A program made the position numbers and the translations under genes. From Entomomonas asaccharolytica (GTDB lineage Bacteria; Pseudomonadota; Gammaproteobacteria; Pseudomonadales; Pseudomonadaceae): a stretch of DNA of 64,000 nt. Location: positions 434,001 through 498,000 of the forward strand of contig NZ_CP067393.1 in assembly GCF_016653615.1 (NCBI RefSeq), given 5' to 3'. A model generated the notes under the pieces. It was not told the DNA's origin and searched no databases. It saw only the letters and a program-made list of their open reading frames with translations. Below are positions 38,178-48,583 of the stretch, piece after piece (positions within the stretch are counted from its first letter, which is position 1; every line of letters starts with the position of its first letter).

Positions 38178-40352
38178 ATGTTTAGCACCGCTAATGAAGT
38201 CATCTATACGCTGGACGTTCAGGGGTTAGAGGAAGCAGGACTACAGGTCCTAAGTTTTGATGGAATAGAAGGGATAAATGCCGAATACGCATTTGAGATT
38301 ACCTTAATTCATAATCATCTTCGGTTTGATATTACAAAATTACTTTCCAGATCTGCTTATCTTTCATTTACCGCAGATAAAAGCCAAGGCGTGCATGGCG
38401 TAATTCATTCCGTCAAGCGTGGTGCAGTTGGCAACCATTATGCTCAATTCAAAGTAATCTTAGCGCCTAAATTCTCCCACCTTTATAAAAGAGTTAATCA
38501 AAGACGTTGGGTCGAAAAAACCGTACCACAAATTATAACTAGCATACTCACTGAACATGGGATGCAAGAAGGTGACAACAATGGCTTCACCTATAAGCTA
38601 AAAGAAATCTACGAACCACGAGAATTCTGCGTTCAATACGATGAGAGCGATGCTGATTTTATTCATCGCCTATGTGAAGAGGAAGGATGGGGTATCACCT
38701 ATAATTTTACCAATAGTTCTCATCAAATGGTATTTAGCGATGCACAGCCTTTTTTCCCATCAATCACTGAGTCAATTGATTATGCCAGTGACACAGGTTT
38801 TGTAGCAGACTACCCAGTAATCAAACGTTTTGATGTTGGATTAAGTAGTGCTAGTAAATCAGCTAGTTTTAGAAACTACAACTTTACCACTATGAAAATC
38901 CCTGAAGGCACGGCGGAGGGACTACTCAGTAAAAAAGCCAATAACGCTACTGAGCCAAACTTAGAAAGCTATGATTACCCTAACCCACATCTAAATAAAG
39001 CCAAAGCCGATTACTACGCTAAAATAGAGATTGAACGTTTAAGAGCCAGTCATATTTTAGCGGAAGCGCTTTCAGAAGTACCTACTCTTCATGCGGGTTA
39101 TTTCTTTAGTGTTAATGACTATCCACAACTAGATACACTTGATACAACCCAACCTTGGTTAGTTAAACAAATTCGCCATCAAGCAAGACAGCCACAAGTT
39201 TTAGAAGCGTGGGGAGGAGAGGGGTCAGCTAGCTCAACCAGCTTAGAAATTATTCAACAAACCCTACAAAAATACTTCCGACACCCTATTGCTGAAGAAT
39301 TAGAATTTCCTTACGAGGACTATAAACAAGGCTATCGCAACTGCCTAGTGGCTACCCCACAAGAAGTCACCTACCGCCCGCTACGGCTACATAAAAAGCC
39401 ACAAGTACTTGGTTCACAAACAGCTATAGTCACTGGACCAACAGCAGAAGAAATCTACTGTGATGAATACGGCAGAGTAAAAGTTCAGTTTCATTGGGAT
39501 CGTGAAGGAAACTACGACGAAAACTCAAGTTACTGGGTACGAGTTGCAAGCAACTGGGCGCATGATGGCTATGGTACTGTAGTCATTCCTCGTGTAGGAA
39601 TGGAAGTAATGGTCAGCTATTTAGAGGGAAATCCCGATGAACCAATGATAGTGGGAGCCTTACATAACGGTGTTAACAAAGTCCCTTATGATTTACCTGC
39701 CAATAAAACCAAAAGTGTATTTAAAACCTCATCTTCCAAGGGAGGAGTGGGATCAAACGAACTACGAATAGAAGATAAAGCAGGTGAAGAACAAATCTTT
39801 GTACAAGCCCAAAAGGACTTTGACCAACTCACCAAAAACAACCATACCGTACAAGTTTTAAATAATTCCCACCTACAGGTTCAAAACGAACACAGTGAAA
39901 CCATTGTAAAAAACCGCTACACCAAAAATGAAGCTGAAGAACATCACCTCACCCAACTAGATCGTAAAACTCAAATAATGATGAACGACCATACAACGGT
40001 AGGTATGGCACAACATACCACAATAGGTACTGTGCAAACCATCCAAGCAGGTCAGGAAATTCATATTAAATCTGGCATGAATTTAGTGATAGATGGTGGT
40101 CTTAGCCTTACCTTAAAAGCAGGTGGACAACATATAGTGCTTAATCCTGCCGGCATCTGGATGACCATGCCCGTATGGACAGGTGGTGTACCGGTGGAAG
40201 GTACACCCGCAGTACCATTATTACCAATGAATAAAGAAAGAGGCATTGTTGCTACAGTTTCACCGAAAACCCAATTAACTTCATTAATGCAGAAAAAATC
40301 ACGTTGTTTAATTTGTGAAGCTGCTGCAAAATCTTCTGAATGGATAAGTTAA
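38178..40352 (+). CDS. vgrG: T6SS spike protein VgrG
   Basis: 724 residues. The first 350 form the gp27-like base (FDITKLLSRSAYLSF, FCVQYDESDADFIHRLCEEEGW). Residues about 418-515 are the gp5 OB-fold region (DEYGRVKVQFHWDREG, SYWVRVASNWA, GYGTVVIPRVGMEVMVSYLEGNPDEPMIVGALHN). A beta-needle follows and ends in a Gly/Pro tail. No large C-terminal toxin domain, so it carries separate effectors. It begins a tight operon with the adaptor and effector genes. Confidence 0.95.
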   Translation: MFSTANEVIYTLDVQGLEEAGLQVLSFDGIEGINAEYAFEITLIHNHLRFDITKLLSRSAYLSFTADKSQGVHGVIHSVKRGAVGNHYAQFKVILAPKFSHLYKRVNQRRWVEKTVPQIITSILTEHGMQEGDNNGFTYKLKEIYEPREFCVQYDESDADFIHRLCEEEGWGITYNFTNSSHQMVFSDAQPFFPSITESIDYASDTGFVADYPVIKRFDVGLSSASKSASFRNYNFTTMKIPEGTAEGLLSKKANNATEPNLESYDYPNPHLNKAKADYYAKIEIERLRASHILAEALSEVPTLHAGYFFSVNDYPQLDTLDTTQPWLVKQIRHQARQPQVLEAWGGEGSASSTSLEIIQQTLQKYFRHPIAEELEFPYEDYKQGYRNCLVATPQEVTYRPLRLHKKPQVLGSQTAIVTGPTAEEIYCDEYGRVKVQFHWDREGNYDENSSYWVRVASNWAHDGYGTVVIPRVGMEVMVSYLEGNPDEPMIVGALHNGVNKVPYDLPANKTKSVFKTSSSKGGVGSNELRIEDKAGEEQIFVQAQKDFDQLTKNNHTVQVLNNSHLQVQNEHSETIVKNRYTKNEAEEHHLTQLDRKTQIMMNDHTTVGMAQHTTIGTVQTIQAGQEIHIKSGMNLVIDGGLSLTLKAGGQHIVLNPAGIWMTMPVWTGGVPVEGTPAVPLLPMNKERGIVATVSPKTQLTSLMQKKSRCLICEAAAKSSEWIS

Positions 40353-40365
40353 TGAGGGAAATTAA

Positions 40366-41262
40366 GTGAACGAATTATCATTATTAGGCATGAAATATCA
40401 GGAAGTATTAAAAAACTTACCTTGGCAAAAAGAGACGATTAGTTTATTGCTAGATGGTATTAATGTAAAAAATATTTTTAAAGTAATATTTTCAGTACAA
40501 CCAGTTGCAAAATTTGAAGTATTATATCTGCAAACACGTTTTCATGAGTTAAAAGAAGTTTCACCTTGTTTAATCAAAATTGATAGCCCAGCGAGTCCCT
40601 ACTTACAAAAGTTTTTTGCTCATTTAGATGATGAGTGGGGCTATATAGTTACTAGTGACCGACCTTGGGACGAACAAGTTAAACATCTAAGAGATTTATT
40701 AGTTGTTCTAATGCCGCCAAATAATCAACAGGTTATGTTAAAGATAGCAGATCCGTTGGTTGCAACAGAATTGTTTAAAATAGCACAAGAAACAAATAAC
40801 CAACTATTTGGTCCTTTTAATCATATTCTAACCACAGATATTCTCAACCAAGAATTTCATCATTACCAAAAGTTAACTAAAAATATAATACCATTAACCC
40901 TGCCATACACACTTACTGAGTCAGAAAATAACGCACTTGATAAAGTAGATATTAAACGCAGTCAACAAAACCTTTATCAGCATATGCAAACCTATTTTCC
41001 TGATTTTTTAAATCATTACCCTAAAAAGCAACGTAGATTAGCAATTAATCATATTATCGAAGAAGCTGAACAGCTAGGTTATAACAGCCCAATGACACAA
41101 GCGTTTTATCTAAATATTTATGGCTATTTAGGCGATAACGCACTGCAAGATCATCCCCAAATAACACAACTCATTAAAGAGCAGAATATTGAGTCACTAA
41201 AATTAGCTGCACAACGAGCACAGCAAATTTCAGTACAACAAGCAAGTAAAGGAATAGCATAA
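40366..41262 (+). CDS. DUF4123-type effector adaptor (Tap/TEC)
   Basis: 298 residues between vgrG and the effector, 13 bases after vgrG; its stop overlaps the effector ATG by one base. N-terminal part has the DUF4123 feel (PCLIKIDSPASPYLQKFFAHLDDEWGYIVTSD...LRDLLVVLMP), followed by a helical C-terminal domain (about 190-298). These adaptors load a specific effector onto the VgrG tip. Position makes the assignment strong. Confidence 0.8.
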   Translation: MNELSLLGMKYQEVLKNLPWQKETISLLLDGINVKNIFKVIFSVQPVAKFEVLYLQTRFHELKEVSPCLIKIDSPASPYLQKFFAHLDDEWGYIVTSDRPWDEQVKHLRDLLVVLMPPNNQQVMLKIADPLVATELFKIAQETNNQLFGPFNHILTTDILNQEFHHYQKLTKNIIPLTLPYTLTESENNALDKVDIKRSQQNLYQHMQTYFPDFLNHYPKKQRRLAINHIIEEAEQLGYNSPMTQAFYLNIYGYLGDNALQDHPQITQLIKEQNIESLKLAAQRAQQISVQQASKGIA

Positions 41263-44200
41263 TGACTACAGATGTAGAAACCAAATTAGACACAACTAAG
41301 CTAGATCCTAATGAAGTAGCAGCAGGGCTAGATGCAGGGGCAACTACAGAGCCAGCTAGTTGTCCATTAATGGCCGATACAGTTCAACTATTGCCTATCC
41401 GTTATGCTTATGTCGAGAACTTAGATCCTTTTAAAGAGGCAAGAAAAAAGCCACTACCAGAAACAACTACAAATACTAATGAGACATCAACAAAAGTAAC
41501 TACAGAAAATACAGAGTCAGAGCAAACATACTTTGGAGCTAATTTAGAAGAAATTGTTGTTTATCCGCGCCCTCATCCAATAGGTTATCGTTTAATTAGA
41601 GATGGATGGTTATATATTGTAGAAGTAGCAACAGACTCTCGTATTTATGAATATGTATTAAAAGATGGTGTGGTTACCCAAAGAACTTATAAGGGAGGAA
41701 CGATGAGCAATGCCAATCGTTCAACTTATGAAGGTATTGAACAACGCACTGGTAAAGATAAAGCACTTGTATTTAAAAAAGATAGAGTACTGTATGTCGC
41801 TTTTTCAGAAGTGCAATGGACTAACAGAAAATGCAATCAAGTGCTAAAAACGGAAGAAAGAAAACTATTGATGCAAGAAATTGACCTAAGGGGTGTTAAT
41901 TGTGAGCATCAAAATGATCATTTAATCACTAAAGAAATAGCAGAAAAATACATCGCAGAAGTAGCAGAAGAATATAAAGCACCTAGCTATGATGTAGAAT
42001 TTAAAGAAGAAAAAACAGCTTACAGTTGGGAAAATAAAGATATTTCCAACTTTAAAAAAGTACCAATAGGCAAACTTACAGCCCAAGTTGTTCCAGAATG
42101 TCAAAAAGGTAACTACCTATTTATGGTAGTAAATGACTATATAGGAATGATGCAAGACCTAGCTAAAGAACAAGATATGGTGACAGATTGGTTGGGTGAT
42201 TGGTCAGAAAAAAATGATAACTCATTAAAATATAACGTCGGCAGCTATATAGATTCTACCTTAACCATTACAGCAAATAATGCTACCAGTAAAGGCGCAA
42301 GCGATTGGATTAATGAACTGACACCTGAACAAAAAGAAAAACTGTTCGACTATGTAAACTACAAAATAGAATTTGACAGAATAGAGCCATTTCTATGGCA
42401 CTACAAATATGATGAAACCTATGATCGTTTCGAAAAAGATGGCCGTACTGACAAATTCTATGAAATGGATGCTGAATTATCAGCAAAGAAAAAGGCCATG
42501 TTAGCTTCTATAGGAGAAAAACAATACAAAGAACATGAACAAGAAATAGAAGCATTAGAAGAGGCACAAATTAAATACCTACATGGAACATTTTGGGGAA
42601 CTCGAGGCTTAAATCAGCTTGTAGATACAGTCAAATTAAAAAAATATCTTGATATCGAGCGCCCAAAATATAAACGCTGGCAGAATCGGTTAGGTACAAT
42701 AACAGCCGCTCGTGTAAAATTATTTACTGAACACTTTTACATGACCACATGGTATTTTGACAGTGATGTAGATGACCAACACAAGGATGTACTATTAATC
42801 GAGCAAAGCTGCACACATAATATACTGCGTAATGATTACAGTATTGATACAATAGCCAAGTATTTTAATGAACATCCCTACTATATTTTCCCTGCTTTTC
42901 AAACTAACTACACAGCAGAATATTATAATAAAACACGACCTAAAGTAGCTAAATGGCTTAGAGATACAAAGAAAGTGTTGGATGCCTATACCTCAGGGAA
43001 AGGAACAGATTTCCAAGAGCTAGAAAAAATCATGGACAAAGCTTACTGGAAAAAAATTCTGGAAGCGCCTGTCTCTATTCAGGATATTCAAAAACTACGA
43101 CAACTTAATTATAGTCAGGCAATCTACAATACCTTAACAGATATTCTTGATGATCTCAGTAATCCACGTGCTACAGCAGCGGCACAAAAAGCCATCACCA
43201 GTAATTTACAACAGTTAGAAAATATGGTGAACAAACTGTCATTAGCACAACGTGCTAGTTTTTTAATTGATATTAAACAACATGGTTATGTTGAAATAAA
43301 TGAGTCGCCTATGGCGACTAAAAAAGCACAAGCGCATATTGATGTTAGCTTAACAATCCTTAAAAATATCCAAGCGAATAAACAAAAGATTGCCCAATAC
43401 ACTAAACAACGCAAACAGCTTTATAATCCTAATTCTATGGAATCTAAAGGTCTATCCTATAAGGTAAGAAAAGATAAAATAGCCAGTTTAAAAGCAACCA
43501 TTGCTAAACTGCAAACAGAAAATACTAGCTATATCAAAGCACTAGATAATCGCCAAGCACAACTACAAACATTGGTTAGCCCCCTACAGGCGGGAGAAGT
43601 ACCCTTTAGCCTGCGCTTTACTGTACCTGCCGAACAGCAAAAAATGCTAAATTATGAAAAACAAATTCTGGCCAGTAAATTTTATGGCAATGATGCAAAA
43701 GGAGTATATAGCGCTGTCAAAAGCACCAATGTGCCAATAATTCTTTTATGCTTAAATGTTAAAAATTTAATTACTGTTTGGAATAAATATGAAAAAGATA
43801 AAGAGTTAGGGGAAATAGTTAGAGGACCATTAACAGCTAGTATTCTAGGTACTATTAGTGCAACTTTATCTGTAATACAAACCTTTCATACCAGTTTAAT
43901 TAAACAAGCTATTACTCAGGTAGAGGGTATTTCTTCTAAAACCGCTGGTGCTGTATTAGCTTCAAAATTAAGTAAAGTCAGCTTATTACTTACAGGTTCT
44001 GCACAAATTATAGGCGGTATTGCTAGCTATATTACCTTAATTGCCACCCATCAAAAATGGATAGAAGCTATTTACGATGGTGATACCGCCAAAGCCGCCG
44101 CTGCAATTAGCGTATTAGCAGGTAACTATGGCAATGCAGGGGTAAGCACTGTAGGAACTATTCATACCGCAATAGCCGCCCGTGGTCTTTATAAAGATAT

Positions 44201-44930
44201 AAAAATAGCTAAAATGGCTGTGCGTACTGCTTGGGCAGTAAGGGGAGCTAAGTTTGCCACCAGTATTGCTAGGTTAACCCCAGTAGGCTTGGGTTTTACG
44301 GCGCTGCAACTCATTGGCGAGTTTGCCTATAATTACTATAACCTCTCCGACTCGCAAGAGTGGTTTGAGCGTTGCTATTGGGGGCGTAAAAATAAAGGTT
44401 GGAACCAACAGCAACATAACCAAAAATTAGCGGAAGCACTACTAAAACCCTCTATTGCTGATCAAGGTGTAGTAGTAGATAATGGTCAACATTGGCGAGT
44501 ATTACAACTTATTATTCCTGGCCAGCTAAGTCAAAGTTTACAAGATCGCCCCATTGAATGGGAAGCTATGTGGTTTCAAAATGGTATGGATTACCCTCAT
44601 AAAGATACCCAAATAGGCGAATACCTTTGGCAACACAGTAAAATTATTAGCCCAGCACCTTTAACTATTGAATGGCGTTTACCTTGGATCGATAAAGCTG
44701 ATTGGTCAGAAATCTATCATAGTAATACCCTCTTTATTAGGCTCTACCATACCCCAGATATGGCAACGGAACCTTTAAATAGTGATAAGCAAGCTATTGC
44801 TTATCGTATCCCTTTGCGCGCATGGGATAAGAAAAATAAAGAGCAGACAGACTTTATAAAACCAGAAAAAGGCTCTAAAATCCCCAAAATTGCTGAAAAA
44901 GTAACCTATAAGGGAGAGATTAATGGCTAA
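41262..44930 (+). CDS. T6SS effector, VasX-like pore-forming toxin
   Basis: 1,222 residues. The N-terminus has the VasX-type region (CPLMADTVQLLPIRYAYVE, PIGYRLIRDGWLYIV). Residues about 694-770 are coiled coil. Hydrophobic segments at about 823-842, 857-877, 907-930 and 1006-1026 fit membrane insertion. It is a paralogue of the effector at the left window edge. Preceded by its adaptor and overlapping the immunity-like gene by 8 bases. Pore formation in target inner membranes is the known VasX role, applied here by resemblance. Confidence 0.85.
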   Translation: MTTDVETKLDTTKLDPNEVAAGLDAGATTEPASCPLMADTVQLLPIRYAYVENLDPFKEARKKPLPETTTNTNETSTKVTTENTESEQTYFGANLEEIVVYPRPHPIGYRLIRDGWLYIVEVATDSRIYEYVLKDGVVTQRTYKGGTMSNANRSTYEGIEQRTGKDKALVFKKDRVLYVAFSEVQWTNRKCNQVLKTEERKLLMQEIDLRGVNCEHQNDHLITKEIAEKYIAEVAEEYKAPSYDVEFKEEKTAYSWENKDISNFKKVPIGKLTAQVVPECQKGNYLFMVVNDYIGMMQDLAKEQDMVTDWLGDWSEKNDNSLKYNVGSYIDSTLTITANNATSKGASDWINELTPEQKEKLFDYVNYKIEFDRIEPFLWHYKYDETYDRFEKDGRTDKFYEMDAELSAKKKAMLASIGEKQYKEHEQEIEALEEAQIKYLHGTFWGTRGLNQLVDTVKLKKYLDIERPKYKRWQNRLGTITAARVKLFTEHFYMTTWYFDSDVDDQHKDVLLIEQSCTHNILRNDYSIDTIAKYFNEHPYYIFPAFQTNYTAEYYNKTRPKVAKWLRDTKKVLDAYTSGKGTDFQELEKIMDKAYWKKILEAPVSIQDIQKLRQLNYSQAIYNTLTDILDDLSNPRATAAAQKAITSNLQQLENMVNKLSLAQRASFLIDIKQHGYVEINESPMATKKAQAHIDVSLTILKNIQANKQKIAQYTKQRKQLYNPNSMESKGLSYKVRKDKIASLKATIAKLQTENTSYIKALDNRQAQLQTLVSPLQAGEVPFSLRFTVPAEQQKMLNYEKQILASKFYGNDAKGVYSAVKSTNVPIILLCLNVKNLITVWNKYEKDKELGEIVRGPLTASILGTISATLSVIQTFHTSLIKQAITQVEGISSKTAGAVLASKLSKVSLLLTGSAQIIGGIASYITLIATHQKWIEAIYDGDTAKAAAAISVLAGNYGNAGVSTVGTIHTAIAARGLYKDIKIAKMAVRTAWAVRGAKFATSIARLTPVGLGFTALQLIGEFAYNYYNLSDSQEWFERCYWGRKNKGWNQQQHNQKLAEALLKPSIADQGVVVDNGQHWRVLQLIIPGQLSQSLQDRPIEWEAMWFQNGMDYPHKDTQIGEYLWQHSKIISPAPLTIEWRLPWIDKADWSEIYHSNTLFIRLYHTPDMATEPLNSDKQAIAYRIPLRAWDKKNKEQTDFIKPEKGSKIPKIAEKVTYKGEING

Positions 44931-46029
44931 TACACAAGTACCTATTGCAGGGGATTATAAAAAAACGCCTGTTACTGAGTATTGGTGCTTAGCACCTTTA
45001 CCTATTCCTACAGGTTATCCTGCTATTCCCCAACAAGTAGATATAAAAAAGGCGACTAAAACTACCTTAGATCATGGTAAAGCCGATTACTGGAATTTTG
45101 AGTTTGGTACTCGCTTTGATTTTACTATGTGTTTTGTAGTATTTATAAGTTTTGTGATAGTACATATCTTTTTCTTGTTTACTGATATGAGTTTTTATGG
45201 AGGTTTTCAGATAACTTTTATAGAAGTTTCTTATAGTATGTTACCTTATTATTTTTTTGGTGTTGGTGGCACATTTTTATTTTTATTAATAATCACTATT
45301 TATTGTTATTTTAAGCAAGCCACCCAAGTACCCTTACGTTTTAATCGAGAAAAAAGACAAGTCTGTGCAGTAGTAGGTAAGCGTATATTAATAGCGCCAT
45401 GGGAACAAGTAAGCGCCCAAGTAGAATCGGCGTTATTAGTTACTCCCTACAGTGCCACCGAAAATAGTAGTCTAATTATTCAAATACCTGATACTGAGCA
45501 AGGTGAAGTAGCCACCTTTACCATGGGCTATGCAGTAGACGCTTTAGCTATTGCTGATTGGGAAGCTATTCGGGTATTTATGGAACAGGGTTTAGATACC
45601 CTTAAGCAACAAGCTAAAACCCCTGAACAACTAACCCCCGATGCCCTAAAAAAATTAGAACAAAATCCACAACCAACAGCCGAATACTATGAAAAGCTAA
45701 CTGAACAATACCAAGAAGGCAGCATAAAATACTTTTATGCCCTTAAAAATCTAAAGAAATACCAAAAAAATGGTTATTGGTTTTGGATTATCTGCCATAT
45801 TTGCAGTGGTTGGACAATACCTTGTCATGTAGCTGAATGGCTAAATCGCCACCCCTATATTAAGCGCCCTGCGGCAATGAAAAAATGGTCGCAACCCATC
45901 CCTCAAGAGCAATGGGCAAAACCTTCAGAAGACTTATTAAAACAAACTCAAACCTTAACCATGGCCTATGGTAAAAAGGGCGTGAACAACTTTCAGGATT
46001 ATTTTGTTAAACAAACTAAAGAGAAATAA
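44923..46029 (+). CDS. Probable immunity protein to VasX-like effector, copy 1
   Basis: 368 residues. Two membrane spans at about 66-90 and 105-128, then a soluble domain starting VPLRFNREKRQVCAVVGKR. Overlaps the effector stop by 8 bases. The next gene is a duplicate, identical over most of the length but different between residues 65 and 125. An inner-membrane immunity protein is the best fit; the DUF6708 family is possible. Confidence 0.65.
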   Translation: MANTQVPIAGDYKKTPVTEYWCLAPLPIPTGYPAIPQQVDIKKATKTTLDHGKADYWNFEFGTRFDFTMCFVVFISFVIVHIFFLFTDMSFYGGFQITFIEVSYSMLPYYFFGVGGTFLFLLIITIYCYFKQATQVPLRFNREKRQVCAVVGKRILIAPWEQVSAQVESALLVTPYSATENSSLIIQIPDTEQGEVATFTMGYAVDALAIADWEAIRVFMEQGLDTLKQQAKTPEQLTPDALKKLEQNPQPTAEYYEKLTEQYQEGSIKYFYALKNLKKYQKNGYWFWIICHICSGWTIPCHVAEWLNRHPYIKRPAAMKKWSQPIPQEQWAKPSEDLLKQTQTLTMAYGKKGVNNFQDYFVKQTKEK

Positions 46030-46135
46030 CTGTATTAGGTTAAAGCTTAGAGGCTATGAAATTTGTTGTTATTTGCTATAGAAATTTCTTAAGGCACTAA
46101 AACTCCTAAATAAGTAACCTATAAAAGAGAGATTA

Positions 46136-47242
46136 ATGGCTAATACACAAGTACTTATCGCAGGGGATTATAATAAAACGCCCGTTACTGAGTATTGGTG
46201 CTTAGCACCTTTACCTATTCCCACAGGTTATCCAGCTATACCACAACAACTGGATATAAAAAAGGCGACCAAAACTACACTTGATCATGGTAAGGCAGAT
46301 TATTGGAATTTTGAGTTTGGTACACGTTTGTCTTTTACTATGTGTTTTGTAGTATTTATTGATTTATTGATATCACATATAGCTATAATATTTGCTTCCA
46401 AAGCTTCTTATGGGAGTTTACAAAGAGCCTTTATTTACACGTTTGATGGTTTTTTACCTTATTATATTTTTGGTGTAGGTGGCACTTTTTTATTTATGGT
46501 TGTTGTAGCCATTTATATGTATTTTAAACAAGCTAGTCAAGTACCCTTACGTTTTAACCGAGAAAAAAGACAAGTCTGTGCAGTAGTAGGTAAGCGCGTA
46601 TTAATAACCCCATGGGAACAAGTAAGCGCCCAAGTAGAATCGGCCTTATTAGTTACCCCCTACAGTGCTACCGAAAATAGTAGCCTAATTATTCAACTAC
46701 CCGATACCGAACAAGGTGAAGTAGCCACCTTTACCATGGGCTATGCAGTAGACGCTTTAGCTATTGCTGATTGGGAAGCTATTCGGGTATTTATGGAACA
46801 GGGTTTAGATACCCTTAAGCAACAAGCTAAAACCCCTGAACAACTAACCCCCGATGCCCTAAAAAAATTAGAACAAAATCCACAACCAACAGCCGAATAC
46901 TATGAAAAGCTAACTGAACAATACCAAGAAGGCAGCATAAAATACTTTTATGCCCTTAAAAATCTAAAGAAATACCAAAAAAATGGTTATTGGTTTTGGA
47001 TTATCTGCCATATTTGCAGTGGTTGGACAATACCTTGTCATGTAGCTGAATGGCTAAATCGCCACCCCTATATTAAGCGCCCTGCGGCCACGATAAAATG
47101 GTCACAACCCATCCCTCAAGAGCAATGGGCAAAACCTTCAGAAGACTTATTAAAACAAACTCAAACCTTAACCATGGCCTATGGTAAAAAGGGCGTGAAC
47201 AACTTTCAAGATTATTTTGTTAAACAAACTATAGGAAAATAA
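46136..47242 (+). CDS. Probable immunity protein, duplicated copy 2 with variant membrane region
   Basis: 368 residues, near-identical to the upstream copy except in the membrane part (residues about 65-125) and a few positions at the end (ATIKW for AMKKW, TIGK for TKEK). Just before its ATG the last codons of the effector gene are also repeated (KVTYK, then REING and TAA), so the duplicated unit included the effector's 3' end. The variant membrane segment may give protection against a different effector. Confidence 0.65.
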   Translation: MANTQVLIAGDYNKTPVTEYWCLAPLPIPTGYPAIPQQLDIKKATKTTLDHGKADYWNFEFGTRLSFTMCFVVFIDLLISHIAIIFASKASYGSLQRAFIYTFDGFLPYYIFGVGGTFLFMVVVAIYMYFKQASQVPLRFNREKRQVCAVVGKRVLITPWEQVSAQVESALLVTPYSATENSSLIIQLPDTEQGEVATFTMGYAVDALAIADWEAIRVFMEQGLDTLKQQAKTPEQLTPDALKKLEQNPQPTAEYYEKLTEQYQEGSIKYFYALKNLKKYQKNGYWFWIICHICSGWTIPCHVAEWLNRHPYIKRPAATIKWSQPIPQEQWAKPSEDLLKQTQTLTMAYGKKGVNNFQDYFVKQTIGK

Positions 47243-47244
47243 CC

Positions 47245-47472
47245 ATGTCATTCCAAGCCTTAATTGCCGCTTTTGTATTCGCTGCTATTAGCTATGTAAA
47301 TTTCTTTGTGCTTACTAGCTCTTTTTTTACTATTCTTACAGGTATAGCTACAGCTATTATTGCCCTATTTGCGTTAGTGGCAAGTATTATGATGTTACTC
47401 TCTAAACCTCAAGAAACAGAAGAGGTTAATAGCACTGAGCAAGCTACTCCCAATATTAATAATAAAGAATAA
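47245..47472 (+). CDS. Small membrane protein of the T6SS module
   Basis: 75 residues with two adjacent membrane spans (about 4-26 and 29-52) and a polar tail. It starts 2 bases after the immunity copy and its TAA overlaps the ATG of the zinc-ribbon pseudogene. A truncated relative sits at 6,397 in the first module. Possibly a small immunity accessory; function unknown. Confidence 0.65.
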   Translation: MSFQALIAAFVFAAISYVNFFVLTSSFFTILTGIATAIIALFALVASIMMLLSKPQETEEVNSTEQATPNINNKE

Positions 47473-48360
47473 TGCCCATTGTATTAGATAAAGCTAACTA
47501 TAAAACGTTTATTCCTAAGAAGTTATATAAAGAGCTAGAGTAGCTAGTTAATTATTTGGAATTTTTTGCTTTTGAACAACCTAGTTTTTGTCCTCATTGT
47601 GCTTTCATCAGCTTTTATCGAGCGGGAATCCAACAACGGCTAGATTTAAAACTAGAACGCTATCATTGTGGTCATTGTAAGAAAAATTTTACTCAATTGA
47701 GCAATACCATTTTTCATCGTACATATGATTTGGAAAATGGGTCGAAATAGGCTAACTTTACTTTGTTGGCCTTACAAAACGAGAGATTGCCAGTAGTCTT
47801 AATATGACCTATAAGTCTATTAGCTTTCGCTGCCATGCTATTGATCGTTATATGCAACAAAACTATCCTAAGCTCTATGACTGGTGGCGTAAATGTCAGG
47901 AACGAGAGGATTTGGCCTTTACTAAAGACATTGAGCATCAAGCAACGATTTTTTTAAACTGGTTAGATGAACGCATCAACAAAAAAGACTATTCCTGCCC
48001 AAATGCCATAAGCCTATGCTGAAATCTAGCAAAACCGTTCTGCGTCCATTATTTGTCTTTAACCGCTGTCGGGTTTATCACAACGCTTTAGAAGGAACTC
48101 GATTAAAAGGACCACCGCAAATTCATTTTTGGTTACTTTATGCTCAGCAGTCTATAGAAGGTAATGGGTGTAAAGATATAAATAGGCTTATTAAACTTGG
48201 TAATGCCGCCGCTCAATCTTGGCGACCTATATTTATCCTTCAAATGCAAGATTTAGGACTGACTAAGCTAGTACAATGGATAGATTGGCAGCGTAAAAGA
48301 CGCTGTGCTCAAGTATTAAAAATCAATAAGTGGCTTAACAGTTTTGACAAGCTAGCCTAA
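47472..48360 (+). pseudogene. Zinc-ribbon protein, heavily decayed paralogue
   Basis: Starts MPIVLDKANYKTFIPKKLYKELE, then TAG at 47,541, then CPHC and YHCGHCKKNF ribbon, a frameshift near 47,735, TAA at 47,753, and another frameshift near 48,001 inside a CPxC motif. The last ribbon has lost a Cys (FVFNRC where the paralogue has FVCYHC). It matches the frameshifted gene at 6.5-7.4 kb along its length. Not functional. Confidence 0.8.
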
Positions 48361-48442
48361 ATTCATCCATTAACTCGCAAATTCCCAGTACAGCGACTAC
48401 ATTCAATAAATATAACTTACCTGAAAATTTACAACGAAAAAA

Positions 48443-48468
48443 GACGGTCATAGGGAGGCATAACCGTC
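48443..48468. promoter_or_regulatory. GACGGT hairpin upstream of second HTH gene
   Basis: GACGGT / ACCGTC with a 14-nt purine-rich loop, preceded by an A-run. Placed like the hairpin at 5,670 relative to its HTH gene (about 115-130 bp upstream). Terminator, operator or leader element. Confidence 0.4.
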
Positions 48469-48583
48469 AAGGAGCAAAGAATTTATCGTTTTTCGTTTTG
48501 AGTGTTTAGAGTAGTGTTTTAACTCAAAATGTAAATAAGGAAAAATGAATTATTTGCGCTACCTCTAACTTTTGAGCAAATAA

